DNA of 64,000 nt, taken from assembly GCA_022495995.1 (NCBI GenBank), contig JAFEMH010001244.1:206001-270000 (forward strand), given 5' to 3'. The stretch is from Adenophora triphylla var. japonica. Lineage: Eukaryota; Streptophyta; Magnoliopsida; Asterales; Campanulaceae. The notes under the pieces are model-generated. The model saw only the letters and a list, made by a program, of their open reading frames with translations, was not told where the DNA came from and made no database searches. Below are positions 1 through 12,100 of the stretch, one piece after another; within the stretch, counting starts at the first letter, position 1, and each line of letters opens with the position of its first letter. Both the position numbers and the translations under genes were made by a program.

Positions 1-89
1 GGCCGTCCCAGACAATTTCTAGGCCTCAGAATCAATCGAGTGACCCTTTCAACCTATGCCCTTCCACAGCAGATCTTCCACCCCCAACC

Positions 90-1162
90 TTGCCAACAGG
101 ATCCCACGAGGCTCCTTTTTCCTACTTTGGCAACTACGAGCCTAATTCCTATGCCTTTGGCCAGCCTCACGGAAACACAGGACCAGGCCAAGTTTACACT
201 TACTTCCCTTCTAAAGATCCCCAAGCCATGGTACCAGCTATCACTGTGTCACCCACTGTCCTGCCACTCAAATCTGATAAGCCTGCTTCAGAATCAAACA
301 ATCCTAAACCGTCGCCTGATCCCAACATGACTTGGTTGATGGAACAAGTTAAGTCCATACAAGAGAAGTTTGGAGAACTGAGCACCAAAAAGGCAGCATA
401 CCAGATCACTGATCCCAACAAAATTGTCCCTCTTCCTCCAAAATTCCGAATGCCTGAGATTGAAAAGTTCAATGGCACCGATTGTCCCCGAACTCACATT
501 GAAAGTTACCTTCTTGCCATGAGAGCTAAGGATTGTTCACATCAGCAAATGGCCGACCATTTTCAGTTGTCATTAAAGGGTTCAGCCCTTAGGTGGTTCC
601 TGCATGTAAATCCAGAGGCCCGAGCCACCTGGGACCAGATCAAGGAAGCATTCCTGGAAAAGTATAAGGCCAATTTGAATTGGGAAACCAGCAGGAATGA
701 CCTACAAGGCACTTTATAGCGCCCAGATGAGCCAGTAAGTGAATTCTACAAGAGATGGAATTGGAAGCTTAGTGAAATGATGACCCCGCTGAATGAAGAG
801 GAACAAATGGAGATCTTCCAATCTTGCTTGAAACCTCAACTAAGGGTCCAAATTGTCAATTACTATTATCCTGACCTTCGGGCAATGGTAAATGCCGGCA
901 CTAAGTTTGAAAATGCCTTCAACATGGCCCCGGCCACGGGAACAGCCAACTCCTATCGCTACAAAGCACCAGTTTCAAATACCACAGCTGTTACTATAAA
1001 AAGAAAAGAAATGGTTGGCGCTGTCAATTATATTCAGAATGAGAGGGTTGGACAAAATTCAAGCCAAGTCGCTGCGAAGCCAAGGCCTCGTTCCTATACT
1101 GCCGAAGATTTCGAAATGCCACTAGAAAAGGTCTTCTACGATTTGGTAGTTGAAGGACTCAT
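90..1162 (+). pseudogene. Gag, N-terminal and central part (element 1), interrupted
   Basis: This encodes the capsid region of a Tat-type Gag, which packages element RNA in the cytoplasm. The block from about residue 120 (FRMPEIEKFNGTDCPRTH) to LRWF and WDQIKEAFLEKY matches the retrotransposon gag domain (family knowledge). One in-frame TAG at 717-719 breaks the frame; translation continues in the same frame from 777. At 1162 the gene is cut by the non-autonomous element at 1168-7313. The C-terminal part resumes at 7319 in the same frame if the insert and one TSD copy are removed. The first 90 nt also look like gag, so the true start may be upstream of the window. Confidence 0.8.
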
Positions 1163-1167
1163 CAGAC

Positions 1168-2441
1168 TGACGAACGTCGAAACGTCAAAAATTAATTTCC
1201 AACTCAACTATCTACAGTTGATTTGTAGATAGGGTAAGTAGGGTCGAACCACCGAGACACGAATTTAAAGTGTATAAAATTACTGCTATAACAAAAAGTT
1301 TGTAAAGTGAAGGATTGGTTGATTTGTTTAAGACTAAGATAGCTGCAAAAATTACGTAAAAAAATGATTAAAAACGAGTTTTATAATAAGGAGACAATTC
1401 CCGGAATTGGTTTCACAAATTATGCTCAAGTTTCACTAATCATCAATCAAAGTATACTTGGGGTTCGTTCTTACAAAAGTATGATTGGGACACTTAGGCG
1501 GGTGATTTGCAATCAAGTGTTTCCAATTAATCTAATCCCTTGGCCCGTTCATAGATTAATTGAAAACCCATTTAGAACTTAAGAACAATACAAGAAAAAC
1601 CACAATTCTTATGAATCTTTTGGCGGAGATTCAATGAATTGTTACTATCAAGTCAAGTCTAATTTCAATTATGAATTTGGCGATTCAAAATTGAAATTCC
1701 CAAGTAATTCAAGAACAATTATGTGATCAAGATAAGTATTCTAAAATTCAAGTAAAAACAACTTGACAATCCCAAGTAATACAATGATAAAGATGAAAAA
1801 TAAAACTTAAAACATAATTGTTACCTCCAATTCCAAGAACAAAGAAGGTTAGCTATCCATTAGAAATATGAAGATGAACACCAAGAAATAAAACATAAAA
1901 AAAATGAAAAGAAAAAAATGAAAAGATGATAAGTGATAATAAAAAAAACTGAAAGAGTAGTAGTATGTGAAAATGAGTATTAATGCCCCCTTCTTAAATT
2001 ACCCACGGCACTTCAAAGAAAACTGAAACTTTTAATTTATTCCTAAGTTTCCATTGAATTGAACAGTCACCACACTAAGCCCAAACCAAAGCCCAACCGT
2101 TCCAATCCTTGGCCCAAACTTTCCTTGATAATTCTCAGCCAGCCTTCCAGTGTGGGCGGCCATTGCCTGTGCTTGGCCCTACTCTCTCGGCCAGTCCACC
2201 TCCTTTGGCCAAGCACTTGCCTTGTTTTGTGCCACTAGTATTCGCTTCGTCCCATAATTACACCGTCGCCTTTTTCCGCTTGATTTATTCACGAATTTCT
2301 TCCAATTTCTCAAATCTTCATTTGGACCACTGAAAACAAAAAAAAACACTAAAACATCCATTAAAAAACACAAAACTCAAGGCTTAAGCTCAGTATAAGT
2401 TCATAGAGTAGTCAATGGATGAGTGTAAAACTCACTCATCA
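1168..2441 (-). repeat. 3' LTR of the nested non-autonomous element
   Basis: Near-perfect direct copy of 6040-7313, with TG and CA ends on the + strand. On the - strand it follows a purine-rich tract AGTTTGGGGGTATT at 2456-2442, the expected second-strand primer. The flanking CAGAC lies at 1163-1167. Short ORFs inside it (for example 1364-1582) are repeated in the other LTR and are not genes. Confidence 0.93.
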
Positions 2442-4890
2442 AATACCCCCAAACTTAAACATTTGCTAGTCCTCGAGCAAACATCAAAATAAACTATAAA
2501 CAATATAAAACTAAACAAACACAAAAAATAAAACAAACTACTCTACCAAATAATTAACTATGTCCTTCCATTCTTGCATTCCCCACAATTACATAAATCA
2601 CAAATTACCATCGACCGCAGGATAATATTTTCCACAATGCAAGTATCAATATATTTTCCATTAATTGTAAAATATTACTTAACCATTATAATTACACCAT
2701 AAATCTCTTTATGCAAGAACATCTTTCTCTTTTCTCACAACCACGATTCATTTTTACAAAGCTAAGTACACCAATCATTTTTTATTTTATTGACTCTATT
2801 TACCAAGCAGCAACACTTTTTAGACACAAAACATGAATATTTCCATGAAATAATTACACCCCCCCACACTTGATCATTTAAACACCCTTTAAAATCTGCT
2901 ACCGTTCAAGTAGGGAGCACTGTAGCAGCGAACTCCATGCCCTTAATACTAAGTAGAGATTTATTTAAAGGCTTTGAGAGTTAGCCATTTCGGTATCGAG
3001 CTTGATACGGACCATCACGGCGGTAAAGCTCTTCCTCCATAACGCTACTGCATACCTAGAAATCTGGTTAAGCTAGAATAATCCCTAACCAATTAATCTA
3101 CGCGTCTGGAGGTTTCACCGAATATACATTGCATTGCCATTGCTCTCATATTTTTTTAATTTTTTCTCTTTTTTTTTTTCTTTTTTTCTTTCTTTTTTTT
3201 CTTTCTCAAGATAACAAGGGGGGGTTCCATTTACAACCAAGGAATACACGTCACAAGACTTGCCTAGTGTTGCTACATTGGTAAACAAATTCATTAACTC
3301 AAAAGATGAGGGTGTACTCTAAACTTTATAAAAATGAATCAAAATTATCATCAAAGATCATATTTTCACAAGTGCACGAAACTACAACTAAGAGATTTAT
3401 GACTCAATTATAACTCTTAAGTAATATACCACAATTAACCAAAAAATATACCAACTTGCATATACATATTTACACCCAAATTATCCTTCCTAGCGGTCAA
3501 AATCCATCACATGCAATTAGGGGAACACCAAGAATGTTAATGAAACACTATACAAGAAAATGACATAGCTAACTATTTTTTTTTTTTTTCATTTTCATTT
3601 TCATTTTCAAATTTTTTTTCTAATAATAATAAACTAAATTAACTAACCTAAAAAACCCAACACGAAATATATACATTTCCACCCCCAAACTTAAAACGCA
3701 CATTGTCCCTAATGTGAAAAAAAACAAAAATAAATAAAAATATGAGATTACTTACAACCTCAATATGCACATTGAATCTGTGATATAAGAACCGGTGGAG
3801 TGAGGGCACAGAAGCTTGGTGTAACAGTGGAGATGGGTGTTTCAAAATTGGATTTGGACAGTGGAGGAAAGCTCTGGCCTGATTGAGGAAGGTGGGTGCA
3901 GCTGATTGGAACTGGAGAGGGACCGGTGAAAGGGGAGATTTGGCCGGAATTTCTGAAACTTGGACGGAATTGATGAAGCTCTGCCGGAATTTCTGAATCT
4001 TTGACCGGAATTGAGAAGATTTTGGCCTGTAATCGTGAAGGATGAAGCTGGACATGGTGGAAGGGAGGTTATTGCTGGATTGGAGAAGGAGGGGAAGGAT
4101 TTTTCTGGATTAGAGAAGAAGAAGGGAGCTGCTAATGGAGGTTTGCCTATTTGGAACGGGAAGAATGGCGAAACCGGAGAGAAAAGAGGGAGAATCGAAG
4201 AGGGAAGAAGATGGCCGGAATTGGGAAGGAGATGGCGATTGCTTAGATTTGGGAATTTGGGTTTGGCGCTGGTAATGGCGAAGGTGTGGCTTTGGCCAGA
4301 ATTGCTGAACTTTGGCCGGTTTTGAGTTTGGAGAAGGAGAGGGTTGGTCGGTGAATGAAGAGGTTGCAGATTTGGGGTGAGGAATGGCGACAGAGGGTTA
4401 AGGTTTGCGGCAGGAAGGAGGTTTTGGGTTGGAACGGCAGTGGAGAAGAGGGAGGACTGATAATGGTGGATGTTTATGGCGTTTCACTTTGGCGAAGGAT
4501 GGGAAAGATTTAGGGCATAACGCCAGAATTTAACTATGGGCGGTCGCTCACAACCCTTGGGCGGTCGCCCATCACTCCAGCAGTTTGACAATGTTTTCAA
4601 ATTAACTTGGGCGGTCGCCCATAGAACATTGGGCGGTCGCCCACCTTAACAGTGAAATTTTTTCTGATTCCTGATCTGTACATCACCACGAAAACAAAAC
4701 CAAAGCATAATATCCACCAAAATAATAAAACTAAATTAAAATAATTAAAACAAAATAAATTAAAATAAATTGACTCTACTTTTTTTTTTTTTTAATTTTT
4801 TTTTTTAATTGAAAACATTTAAAGGAACTACAAATTAACCTACTCACCTTGGGTTGCCTCCCAAGTAGCGCTTTGTTTAAGGTCATTTAG
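2442..4890. other. Non-coding 3' internal region of the nested element
   Basis: About 2.4 kb between the gag-like ORF and the 3' LTR. It is AT-rich with long T and pyrimidine runs (3147-3206, 3574-3620, 4779-4806). At 3900-4330 a purine-rich stretch repeats CCGGAATT-type words. Open frames at 3648-4055 and 4011-4325 have low-complexity composition and no recognised domain, so they are not annotated as genes. The palindrome cluster at 4538-4642 is listed separately. Confidence 0.6.
4538..4642. repeat. Four copies of palindromic GGGCGGTCGCCC, in two pairs
   Basis: GGGCGGTCGCCC occurs at 4559-4570, 4609-4620 and 4631-4642, with a variant ending CGCTC at 4538-4549. The motif is a GGGCG/CGCCC inverted repeat around a 2-nt spacer. 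Copies are 21, 50 and 22 bp apart, giving two pairs. The surrounding sequence is AT-rich, so the motif stands out. No clear TATA box was identified close by on the - strand. Confidence 0.85.
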
Positions 4891-5919
4891 CTAGACCGAT
4901 GCCAAGGTTATCTTAACCTTCACCTTCCTTCCTTTTGCCCACTTCACCGTCTCGCGGGTCTTCACTTTCAGCTTTAGCCCCATAAATATTTCCTTAGATA
5001 TATGATCATTTAGGACCCAAGGAAATTTTTGGCTTTTACTTTTCTTGGGCTTCTTCCGGGAGTACTTGCCATATTTTTCGCCTTCAAAGATGGAAGGGAT
5101 CACCAAAATGATTGAGGAATCGTCATCGACATTTTCCATGAGTAGAGGTTGGTGTTCATTCAAACATGGCTTGTCGATCTTGGTGAGAGTGACCAATTCT
5201 TCTTGAAATTCATCGCCCCGCATCTCACCATAAAGAGCAAGCTCAATTTCATCAACTTGCACATGCCATGATTTTTCGATAATTTCTTCCGTCTCCATAC
5301 AACCCAAACTATCATACAATTGCACTTCACTAGAATTTTCATAGGAGGTTTCATAGACAAAATCCTCCATTTCATTTTCCAAAAGTGGCTCTCGTTGTAG
5401 TTCGTTCTCAAGTTCTTCATCGGAGTCTTCATAGACAATGTTCCCCAATGAGTCCCCCAATAGTTGTTCTTTGGGTTGTGCATGGATTATGGTCGAATTT
5501 CGATTCTTCACTGCCTCTATCAATTTGTCCAATTGTTTCTCAAGTTTTTTCATTGAAGCTTCTTGGTTTCCCATTCTTTGGTCATTGGCCACCTGATTTT
5601 GTTGCGAGACCACAATAAACTTTTGCAAAGTTTCCTCAACACTTGGCCTCACAGGCCCTTGTTGCTGCGGTTGTGGCATCGGGGGTTGGTATTGCCGCTG
5701 AAAATGACCTTGCCATTGATTTCCTCCCCATGAAAAGTCGGGATTATTTCTCCAACCGGGATTACTCTCTCCTTGACTTTGTGAATGGAACGGACTCCCT
5801 TCTTGTGGATAATACTCAAAAGAATATGTCCCCGAAGGGCACTCATAAGAACCATGAGAGTATAATCCACAATTTCCAAACGACCCATAGATGTCATAGT
5901 TATACATCCTTGAGTCCAT
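4891..5919 (-). CDS. Gag-like protein of the non-autonomous element (342 aa)
   Basis: Only sizeable ORF of the nested element, with an ATG at 5919 about 100 nt after the primer site. Residues 55-70 (NPGWRNNPDFSWGGNQ) match the linker that follows the zinc knuckle in Athila-type Gag proteins. A Gln/Pro-rich stretch and a likely coiled coil (about 95-140) follow. The middle is very acidic and the C-terminus (about 285-340) is strongly basic (KKPKKSKSQK). No CCHC knuckle, protease, RT or integrase is present. It may be a structural or RNA-binding protein used in trans with an autonomous Athila. The frame is intact, in keeping with a young element. Confidence 0.7.
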   Translation of the reverse strand: MDSRMYNYDIYGSFGNCGLYSHGSYECPSGTYSFEYYPQEGSPFHSQSQGESNPGWRNNPDFSWGGNQWQGHFQRQYQPPMPQPQQQGPVRPSVEETLQKFIVVSQQNQVANDQRMGNQEASMKKLEKQLDKLIEAVKNRNSTIIHAQPKEQLLGDSLGNIVYEDSDEELENELQREPLLENEMEDFVYETSYENSSEVQLYDSLGCMETEEIIEKSWHVQVDEIELALYGEMRGDEFQEELVTLTKIDKPCLNEHQPLLMENVDDDSSIILVIPSIFEGEKYGKYSRKKPKKSKSQKFPWVLNDHISKEIFMGLKLKVKTRETVKWAKGRKVKVKITLASV

Positions 5920-6016
5920 TTGAATGTTTAGTTGTCGGTCACCAAGTTAAAACAAAAATATATACAAAATAATATTCACAATAGCAAATAATTAAATCAA
6001 CTTTAAAACAAACGCG

Positions 6017-6034
6017 TCCCCGGCAACGGCGCCA
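6017..6034 (-). promoter_or_regulatory. Primer binding site (tRNA-Asp)
   Basis: On the - strand the 18 nt TGGCGCCGTTGCCGGGGA lies five bases from the right LTR. It is complementary to the 3' end of plant tRNA-Asp. This fixes the element's direction. Confidence 0.9.
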
Positions 6035-6039
6035 AATTT

Positions 6040-7313
6040 TGACGAACGTCGAAACGTCAAAAATTAATTTCCAACTCAACTATCTACAGTTGATTTGTAG
6101 ATAGGGTAAGTAGGGTCGAACCACCGAGACACGAATTTAAAGTGTATAAAATTACTGCTATAACAAAAAGTTTGTAAAGTGAAGGATTGGTTGATTTGTT
6201 TAAGACTAAGATAGCTGCAAAAATTACGTAAAAAAATGATTAAAAACGAGTTTTATAATAAGGAGACAATTCCCGGAATTGGTTTCACAAATTATGCTCA
6301 AGTTTCACTAATCATCAATCAAAGTATACTTGGGGTTCGTTCTTACAAAAGTATGATTGGGACACTTAGGCGGGTGATTTGCAATCAAGTGTTTCCAATT
6401 AATCTAATCCCTTGGCCCGTTCATAGATTAATTGAAAACCCATTTAGAACTTAAGAACAATACAAGAAAAACCACAATTCTTATGAATCTTTTGGCGGAG
6501 ATTCAATGAATTGTTACTATCAAGTCAAGTCTAATTTCAATTATGAATTTGGCGATTCAAAATTGAAATTCCCAAGTAATTCAAGAACAATTATGTGATC
6601 AAGATAAGTATTCTAAAATTCAAGTAAAAACAACTTGACAATCCCAAGTAATACAATGATAAAGATGAAAAATAAAACTTAAAACATAATTGTTACCTCC
6701 AATTCCAAGAACAAAGAAGGTTAGCTATCCATTAGAAATATGAAGATGAACACCAAGAAATAAAACATAAAAAAAAATGAAAAGAAAAAAATGAAAAGAT
6801 GATAAGTGATAATAAAAAAACTGAAAGAGTAGTAGTATGTGAAAATGAGTATTAATGCCCCCTTCTTAAATTACCCACGGCACTTCAAAGAAAACTGAAA
6901 CTTTTAATTTATTCCTAAGTTTCCATTGAATTGAACAGTCACCACACTAAGCCCAAACCAAAGCCCAACCGTTCCAATCCTTGGCCCAAACTTTCCTTGA
7001 TAATTCTCAGCCAGCCTTCCAGTGTGGGCGGCCATTGCCTGTGCTTGGCCCTACTCTCTCGGCCAGTCCACCTCCTTTGGCCAAGCACTTGCCTTGTTTT
7101 GTGCCACTAGTATTCGCTTCGTCCCATAATTACACCGTCGCCTTTTTCCGCTTGATTTATTCACGAATTTCTTCCAATTTCTCAAATCTTCATTTGGACC
7201 ACTGAAAACAAAAAAAAACACTAAAACATCCATTAAAAAACACAAAACTCAAGGCTTAAGCTCAGTATAAGTTCATAGAGTAGTCAATGGATGAGTGTAA
7301 AACTCACTCATCA
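6040..7313 (-). repeat. 5' LTR of the nested non-autonomous element
   Basis: Direct copy of 1168-2441 with equal length. It is followed on the right by TSD copy CAGAC at 7314-7318, where the interrupted gag resumes. On the - strand it is next to the tRNA-Asp primer site and drives the gag-like ORF. Confidence 0.93.
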
Positions 7314-7318
7314 CAGAC

Positions 7319-8007
7319 CTTTGGAAAACTGGAAACCAAAGAACCCTAGTGTCAGGATGGACGAAACCAAGCACTGCCGCTTTCACAAATATCATGGGCA
7401 TAACACCAATGATTGCACCTACCTGAAGTTCCTGATCTCTCACCTAATTGAAGAAGGCAAGCTAGAGCCGCCTCGGGGTCCCAATGTGGTCAAGAATCCT
7501 CTTCCTGCTAACAATCAAGTCAACGTGATCAAGTTCGAAGAGACAAATGCAGTCAGTGTTGGGAATCCAAAGATCATAGACATCCTGAAATTCAATGTTC
7601 CTTATGCTGAATTACAAGGAAAGTGGAAAGATCTGATTAATGTCGCCGCCATGGAAGGACAGTTTGGACACATAATGGGAACTAATTTTGTTAATGTTGT
7701 CAGAGGCCGACCTCTCTTTTATGATATCGAACCAGTGACCATGGTCAAGATTACAGAAGAAAGGCTCACTTATGAAGATTGCGAGTTTGAAGTAAAACAA
7801 GCCATGTTAATGAAAGTCTCTTCGGAACCCTTCATTACCCACGATGAGCATAATGTGTTTGTGATGGCTCTTACTACCCCTGAAGATCAGTCCCAACCCC
7901 CTGTTTGGGAAAAGGTGGAAAGAAGAGTGAACAAGCCAGAAGACTTTTGTGATGAAGAAAGTTGTCTCTCAGATGCCGAAAGTACAACTGGTCCTACTAC
8001 TCCCTGA
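7319..8007 (+). pseudogene. Gag C-terminal part with zinc knuckle (element 1)
   Basis: Continuation of the gag cut at 1162. It begins LENWKPKNP and carries a zinc-knuckle-like motif CRFHKYHGHNTNDC near 7371-7412, the variant form typical of Tat Gag. An Asn/Lys linker and a region that should lead into the protease follow. A stop at 8005-8007 comes before any recognisable aspartic protease. The open frame reported from 7291 begins inside the inserted LTR; the real gag resumes after the TSD at 7318. Confidence 0.8.
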
Positions 8008-9470
8008 GGTACGTATGAATACAAATGTATTCGGAAAAGAGATTGCGCCGTATCGCCGACATCCCCATGGGAATGGTGTCAAAGAAAGGCAATGATGGTC
8101 CACAGGATGCACAACTTTCTCAAGAATGCCGACAAGACCAAGTACTCCTGTGGCAACAAAGAAGAAAGAGTAAACCCCTACTCCAACCCGCGTCAAACAC
8201 TTCGAGTCAATAAGTAGTGTAGGGTCCAGAGTCGGTAGGGTCAAGAGTCGGCTGAGTCAGAATCTTTGAATTCCAGCCTTCCGAGTCATCCGAAGGCCTC
8301 ACGCCCGAGGATTATGAACATGTAATCAATGTCATCTTTCCCTTTGCTTTGAATGAAATGACAGATCTTTCGAGTATCCTCTTATTGCCAACTTAACAAA
8401 TGATAAATTAACTCAAAACTTAACAACATGCTTAATAATGAATCATTTGAACAAGATGCAAACACACTAAACAAACAATACATTAAAGAAATCTTTTAAG
8501 GTGTTACGTAAAAGAGGAAAACCGGGCCCAAGCCGCCGAGAAGGTTTTGACAAGTGTTAACTTGGGTACCGTCGAGGAACCTAAAGAGACACAGATTGGA
8601 AGCTTCTTCCAGGGGGTTGAAAGGGACAGACCGGTTAATCTCGCTCGTAGAATACATGGACGTCTTTGCATGGTAGTACAAGGATATGCCGGGCTAGACA
8701 GCTTCAATAGTAGAGCACGTAATCCCTCTAGCACCGTATGCTAAGGCAGTAGCGTAAACCGAGGAAAATCAAGCCGAGTGGTCTCTACAGTCAAAGAAGA
8801 AATTGAGAAGCTACTTCGGGTAGGATTCATCGTAGTCATCGAATATCCGACATGGTTGTCCAATATCGTGACCGTAACCAAGGCCAATGGGAAGGTGCGC
8901 CGTTGTAGATTTCCGGGATCTCGAACAAGGCCAGCCCCAAAGACGATTACCCCTTGCCAAACATAGACATCCTGGTGGACTCCATTGCCAACTACGAAGT
9001 CAAATCCTTCGTTGACGGCTTTGCAGGCTACAACCAGATCAAGATGGCCGAAGAAGACCAAGAAAAGATAGCCTTCACCACACCGCTGGGGAACTTATCG
9101 CTATACAAGAATGCCATTTGGGCTTAAGAACGCCGGGGCTACTTATCAAAGGGCAATGACCGTGCTTTTTCATGACATGATCCACAAGGAGATTGAGGTC
9201 TACGTCGACGACATGATAATTCACTCCAAAGGCGAGGATGGGCAAGACTTTGTTGACCTCGCGAAAGTTCTTCGAGAGGCCGAGACAACATTCCATGAGA
9301 CTAAACCTCGCTAAATGCACCTTCGGAGTGACAAGGGGAAAAGTGCTTGGGTATATGGTTACTGAGCGAGGTATCGAAGTCGACCCCCAAAAGATCAAAG
9401 CCATTATAAACATGAGGCCACCTCAAACCTGCATTAAGTCAAAAGCTTTATAGGCAAACCGCAAGACATC
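8008..9470 (+). pseudogene. Reverse transcriptase region (element 1), frameshifted
   Basis: RT makes cDNA from element RNA. Pieces in different frames are recognisable. A pre-RT stretch (VNLGTVEEPKETQIG) starts at about 8552. EEIEKLLRVGFI follows at about 8796, then KMAEEDQEKIAF at about 9040. MPFGLKNAGATYQRAM is at 9111, and the catalytic YVDDM at about 9210. The end (CTFGVTRGKVLGYMV) is near 9350. Several frameshifts and stops lie between them, so no functional RT is encoded. The 8390-8500 stretch is AT-rich, matches no RT motif and may be a small insertion. Confidence 0.8.
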
Positions 9471-10008
9471 GCCCGCTTGTCAACCGCTGACCACTATGTG
9501 CGAGCCCATTTTCAAGCTCATGAAGAAGAATGTAGACACAGAAAGTGGACCGAAGAATGCCAAGATGCCTTTGACCGCATCAAGGCATACTTAGTACATC
9601 CTCCGTACTATGCCCCCACATAGACAGTAAACCTCTTCTCGCTCTATCTCACCGTCACCGATACGGCAAGCTGGGGCTATGCTTGCTCAGAGAAGAAAGA
9701 CTCTCGTAGAAAATGCCATTTACTTTGTCACCGGAAGCCGCAGGGAAGTGAGCTCAATTACTCAGCATGTGAAAAGACTTGTGCAGGACTGGTCTGGGTA
9801 GTCGGTAAGCTGAAGCATTATATGCAAGCCCACCCTGTGAACTTGGTCTCGAAAATGGACCCCATCAAGTACACCTTTGACAAGCCTTCCATCTCGATGC
9901 GCCTAGCAAAATGGTCCTTCTTCTTGGCTGAATACGACATCAACTACGTGACCGTAAAGGCCATCAAGGGTCAAGCATTGTCGACCATCTCGGCAAATTT
10001 TCCTAGTA
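9471..10008 (+). pseudogene. First RNase H region (element 1), decayed
   Basis: This position in Ty3/Gypsy pol holds the RT connection and RNase H domain. Remnants such as WTEECQDAFDRIKAYL (about 9549-9596) and LAKWSFFLAEYDINYV (about 9903-9950) are recognisable. The frame is broken repeatedly. It joins the second RNase H at about 10009. Confidence 0.7.
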
Positions 10009-11835
10009 ATGAGGACCGTGGGCCTCGAACCCCAATTCCTGCATGAAGGGATCTTTGTAGTCGAGCCTGAGAACCGATGGCAGCTTTTCTTTGATGGAGC
10101 CGCTAACAAAAGAGGAAATGGCATAGGGATGCTACTGGTTGACCCGAAAGATAAGCACACGCCCATAGACTTTGCGTTGAACTTCCCTGCCACGAACAAT
10201 GTTGCCGAGTACGAGGCCTGCATTGCTGGTTTAGAAGCTGCCTTAGAAAGGAATTTCAAGGAGCTCGAAGTTTATGGAGACTCAGCCCTGATCATCAACC
10301 AGGTCTCCAACAAATGGAAGACTGTGGACCCTAATCTTCAGCGGTATCATGCCCATATGGAGGAGTTGATTGGACAGTTCAGAGAAGTGACTTTCCACTA
10401 CTTGCCAAGGGAAAAGAACAGATTCGCAGATGCCCTAGCTACTCTAGCCTCACTGGTAGAGATCCCCGAGGGAAAAGCCATAAAACCCTTCAGAGTGGGT
10501 AAAAGAGAAGCCCCAGCCTTCTGTTGTGAAGTAGACTTGGGAGCTGAGCCTATCAAGGAACCCTGGTACAATCAAATTTACCAGTTCCTCAAAGACGGAG
10601 AGTCAGCTTTCAGAGACGAAGAAGGTAGACCAAAAGAAGGTGTCAAATCCAAGAGCTTGCAAGCCCTGAAAAGGTTGGCTTCCCATTATGTCATTTTAGG
10701 AGGCAACTTGTACAAGAAGCGGTACCAAGGACCACTCCTCTTGTGCGTCACTCAAGAAAGGGCCAGAGAGTTGATGACCGAAGTCCACAATGGTCCCTGC
10801 GGTCCTCATATGAATGCTAGAGCCCTGATGCAAGTGATCCTCAGAATGGGTTACTACTGGATTTCCATGGAGACAGACTGTGTCCAGCATGTCCGAGCGT
10901 GTGACAAATGCCAACGGTTTGCCAACCTCAACCATCTCCCGCCTCATGACCTGTACTGCATGACGACTCCTTGGCCGTTTGCAACTTGGGGTATTGACGT
11001 GATAGGGAAGATAGCCCCGACAGGAAGCAATGGGCATGAATTTATGTTTGTAACCGTCGACTACTTCACCAAGTGGGTAGAGACCAAGTCCTACAAGGTC
11101 CTCACTTCCAAGAAGGTGGCCCAGTTTATCAAGGAAAACATAATGTGTAGATATGGGGTGCCCAATGAGATCATTTCTGATAATGGGTCGCACTTTGAAG
11201 GAGACTGCGATAGGTTACTGTCAGAATTCAGAATCACTCGCCACAAGTCATCCCCATACAGACCTCAGACTAACGGAGCTGTGGAAGCTGCTAATAAGAC
11301 GCTCGAACGGATCATCCGGAAAATGGCCACCCGTGGTCGTGATTGGCCCGAAAAGCTGCACCTGGCACTCTGGGGCTACGTAACGTCCTGTCGAACAGCC
11401 ACAGGAGAAACTCCTTTGCCCTAACCTACGGATGGAAGCAAAGTGTTACCAAGTGAGTTGGAAATCCCGCCATTAAGGGTCCTCCTGGAAAACAGTGTCA
11501 ACGAAGTAGAATGGCTACGTACCCGGCATGATGAGTTGGCCCTGCTCGATGAAAGAAGGCTAAAAGCCATGGAGCACACCCGAGCCTACCAGAGGCGAAT
11601 GGCCAGAGCATTTGACAAAAAGGTCAAGGCCAGAGACATCAAAGAGGGTGACTTAGTGTTGAAAGTGAAGCCCCCTACCAGAGACAACCCCCTGGGAAAA
11701 TGGGAACCCGTTTGGATCGGCCCGTATGTGGTGCAGAAGATACTATCGGGAGGAGCCATGACGCTTGCAGACCTGGACGGCAATCCCTTTGTCTACCCAG
11801 TCAACGGTGATAAGCTCCGAATGTACTATGTCTAA
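10009..11835 (+). pseudogene. Archaeal-type RNase H plus integrase (element 1), one frameshift
   Basis: A 471-aa open frame (10009-11424) followed by 130 aa in another frame (11443-11835). Residues about 20-150 form the second RNase H (FFDGAANKRGNGIGM, NNVAEYEACIAGLEAAL, DALATLAS), a hallmark of Tat elements. The integrase zinc domain (HNGP...H...CDKC) lies at about residues 262-305. The DDE core shows Asp in WGIDVIGK, Asp in IISDNGSHF and Glu in PQTNGAVEAANK. The C-terminal part contains WIGPYVVQKIL, the GPY/F module. The frame break near 11424-11443 makes it non-functional as it stands. Confidence 0.9.
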
Positions 11836-12051
11836 AAAAAATAAAAAATAAAAGAAAATAAAAAAAAGAGAAAAAAAAAATCTTAGTGCAAAAGAGTAAT
11901 ACCCAGCTAGGCTGAAAACCCAAAAAAGGCGGTCTAGGCAAAAAACAGGGTTGCACATAAAAAAAAAAGAAGAAAAAAAAATTTTAGTGCAAAAAGAGTA
12001 ATGCCCTAGGCCGAAAACCCAAAAAGGGCGGTCTAGGCAAAAACAGGTTGC

Positions 12052-12089
<38 letters not shown>

Positions 12090-12090
12090 T
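11836..12090 (+). repeat. Post-pol tandem block and poly(A) tracts (element 1)
   Basis: Two copies, about 100 bp apart, of a block starting TTAGTGCAAAA and containing CTAGGC-GAAAACCC-GGCGGTCTAGGC (11882 and 11983 onward). A-runs separate them and a run of about 30 A ends the block at 12086. A related pair occurs in reverse at 23105-23225 in element 2, so it is a conserved part of these Tat elements rather than a chance repeat. Confidence 0.75.
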
Positions 12091-12100
12091 TCACCAGAAT

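Larger units (their letters stand above)
1168..7313 (-). mobile_element. Non-autonomous Athila-like LTR retrotransposon nested in gag
   Basis: Two 1274-bp direct repeats (1168-2441 and 6040-7313) start TGACGAACG and end ACTCATCA. They are flanked by the 5-bp duplication CAGAC (1163-1167 and 7314-7318). The primer site next to the right LTR matches tRNA-Asp in reverse, so transcription is on the - strand. The interior has one gag-like ORF and no RT, RNase H or integrase. The two LTRs differ mainly by single-base changes in two A-runs, which suggests a recent insertion. A partner element must supply the enzymes. Confidence 0.93.

Noticed and set aside
4011..4325. 104-aa + strand ORF in the nested non-autonomous element
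   Set aside because: Low-complexity Gly/Glu/Lys-rich translation of a purine-rich repeat region on the strand opposite to the element.
4538..4642. Reading the spaced palindromes as a CRISPR-like array
   Set aside because: Repeats are 12 bp, spacers unequal, plant nuclear context and no cas genes.
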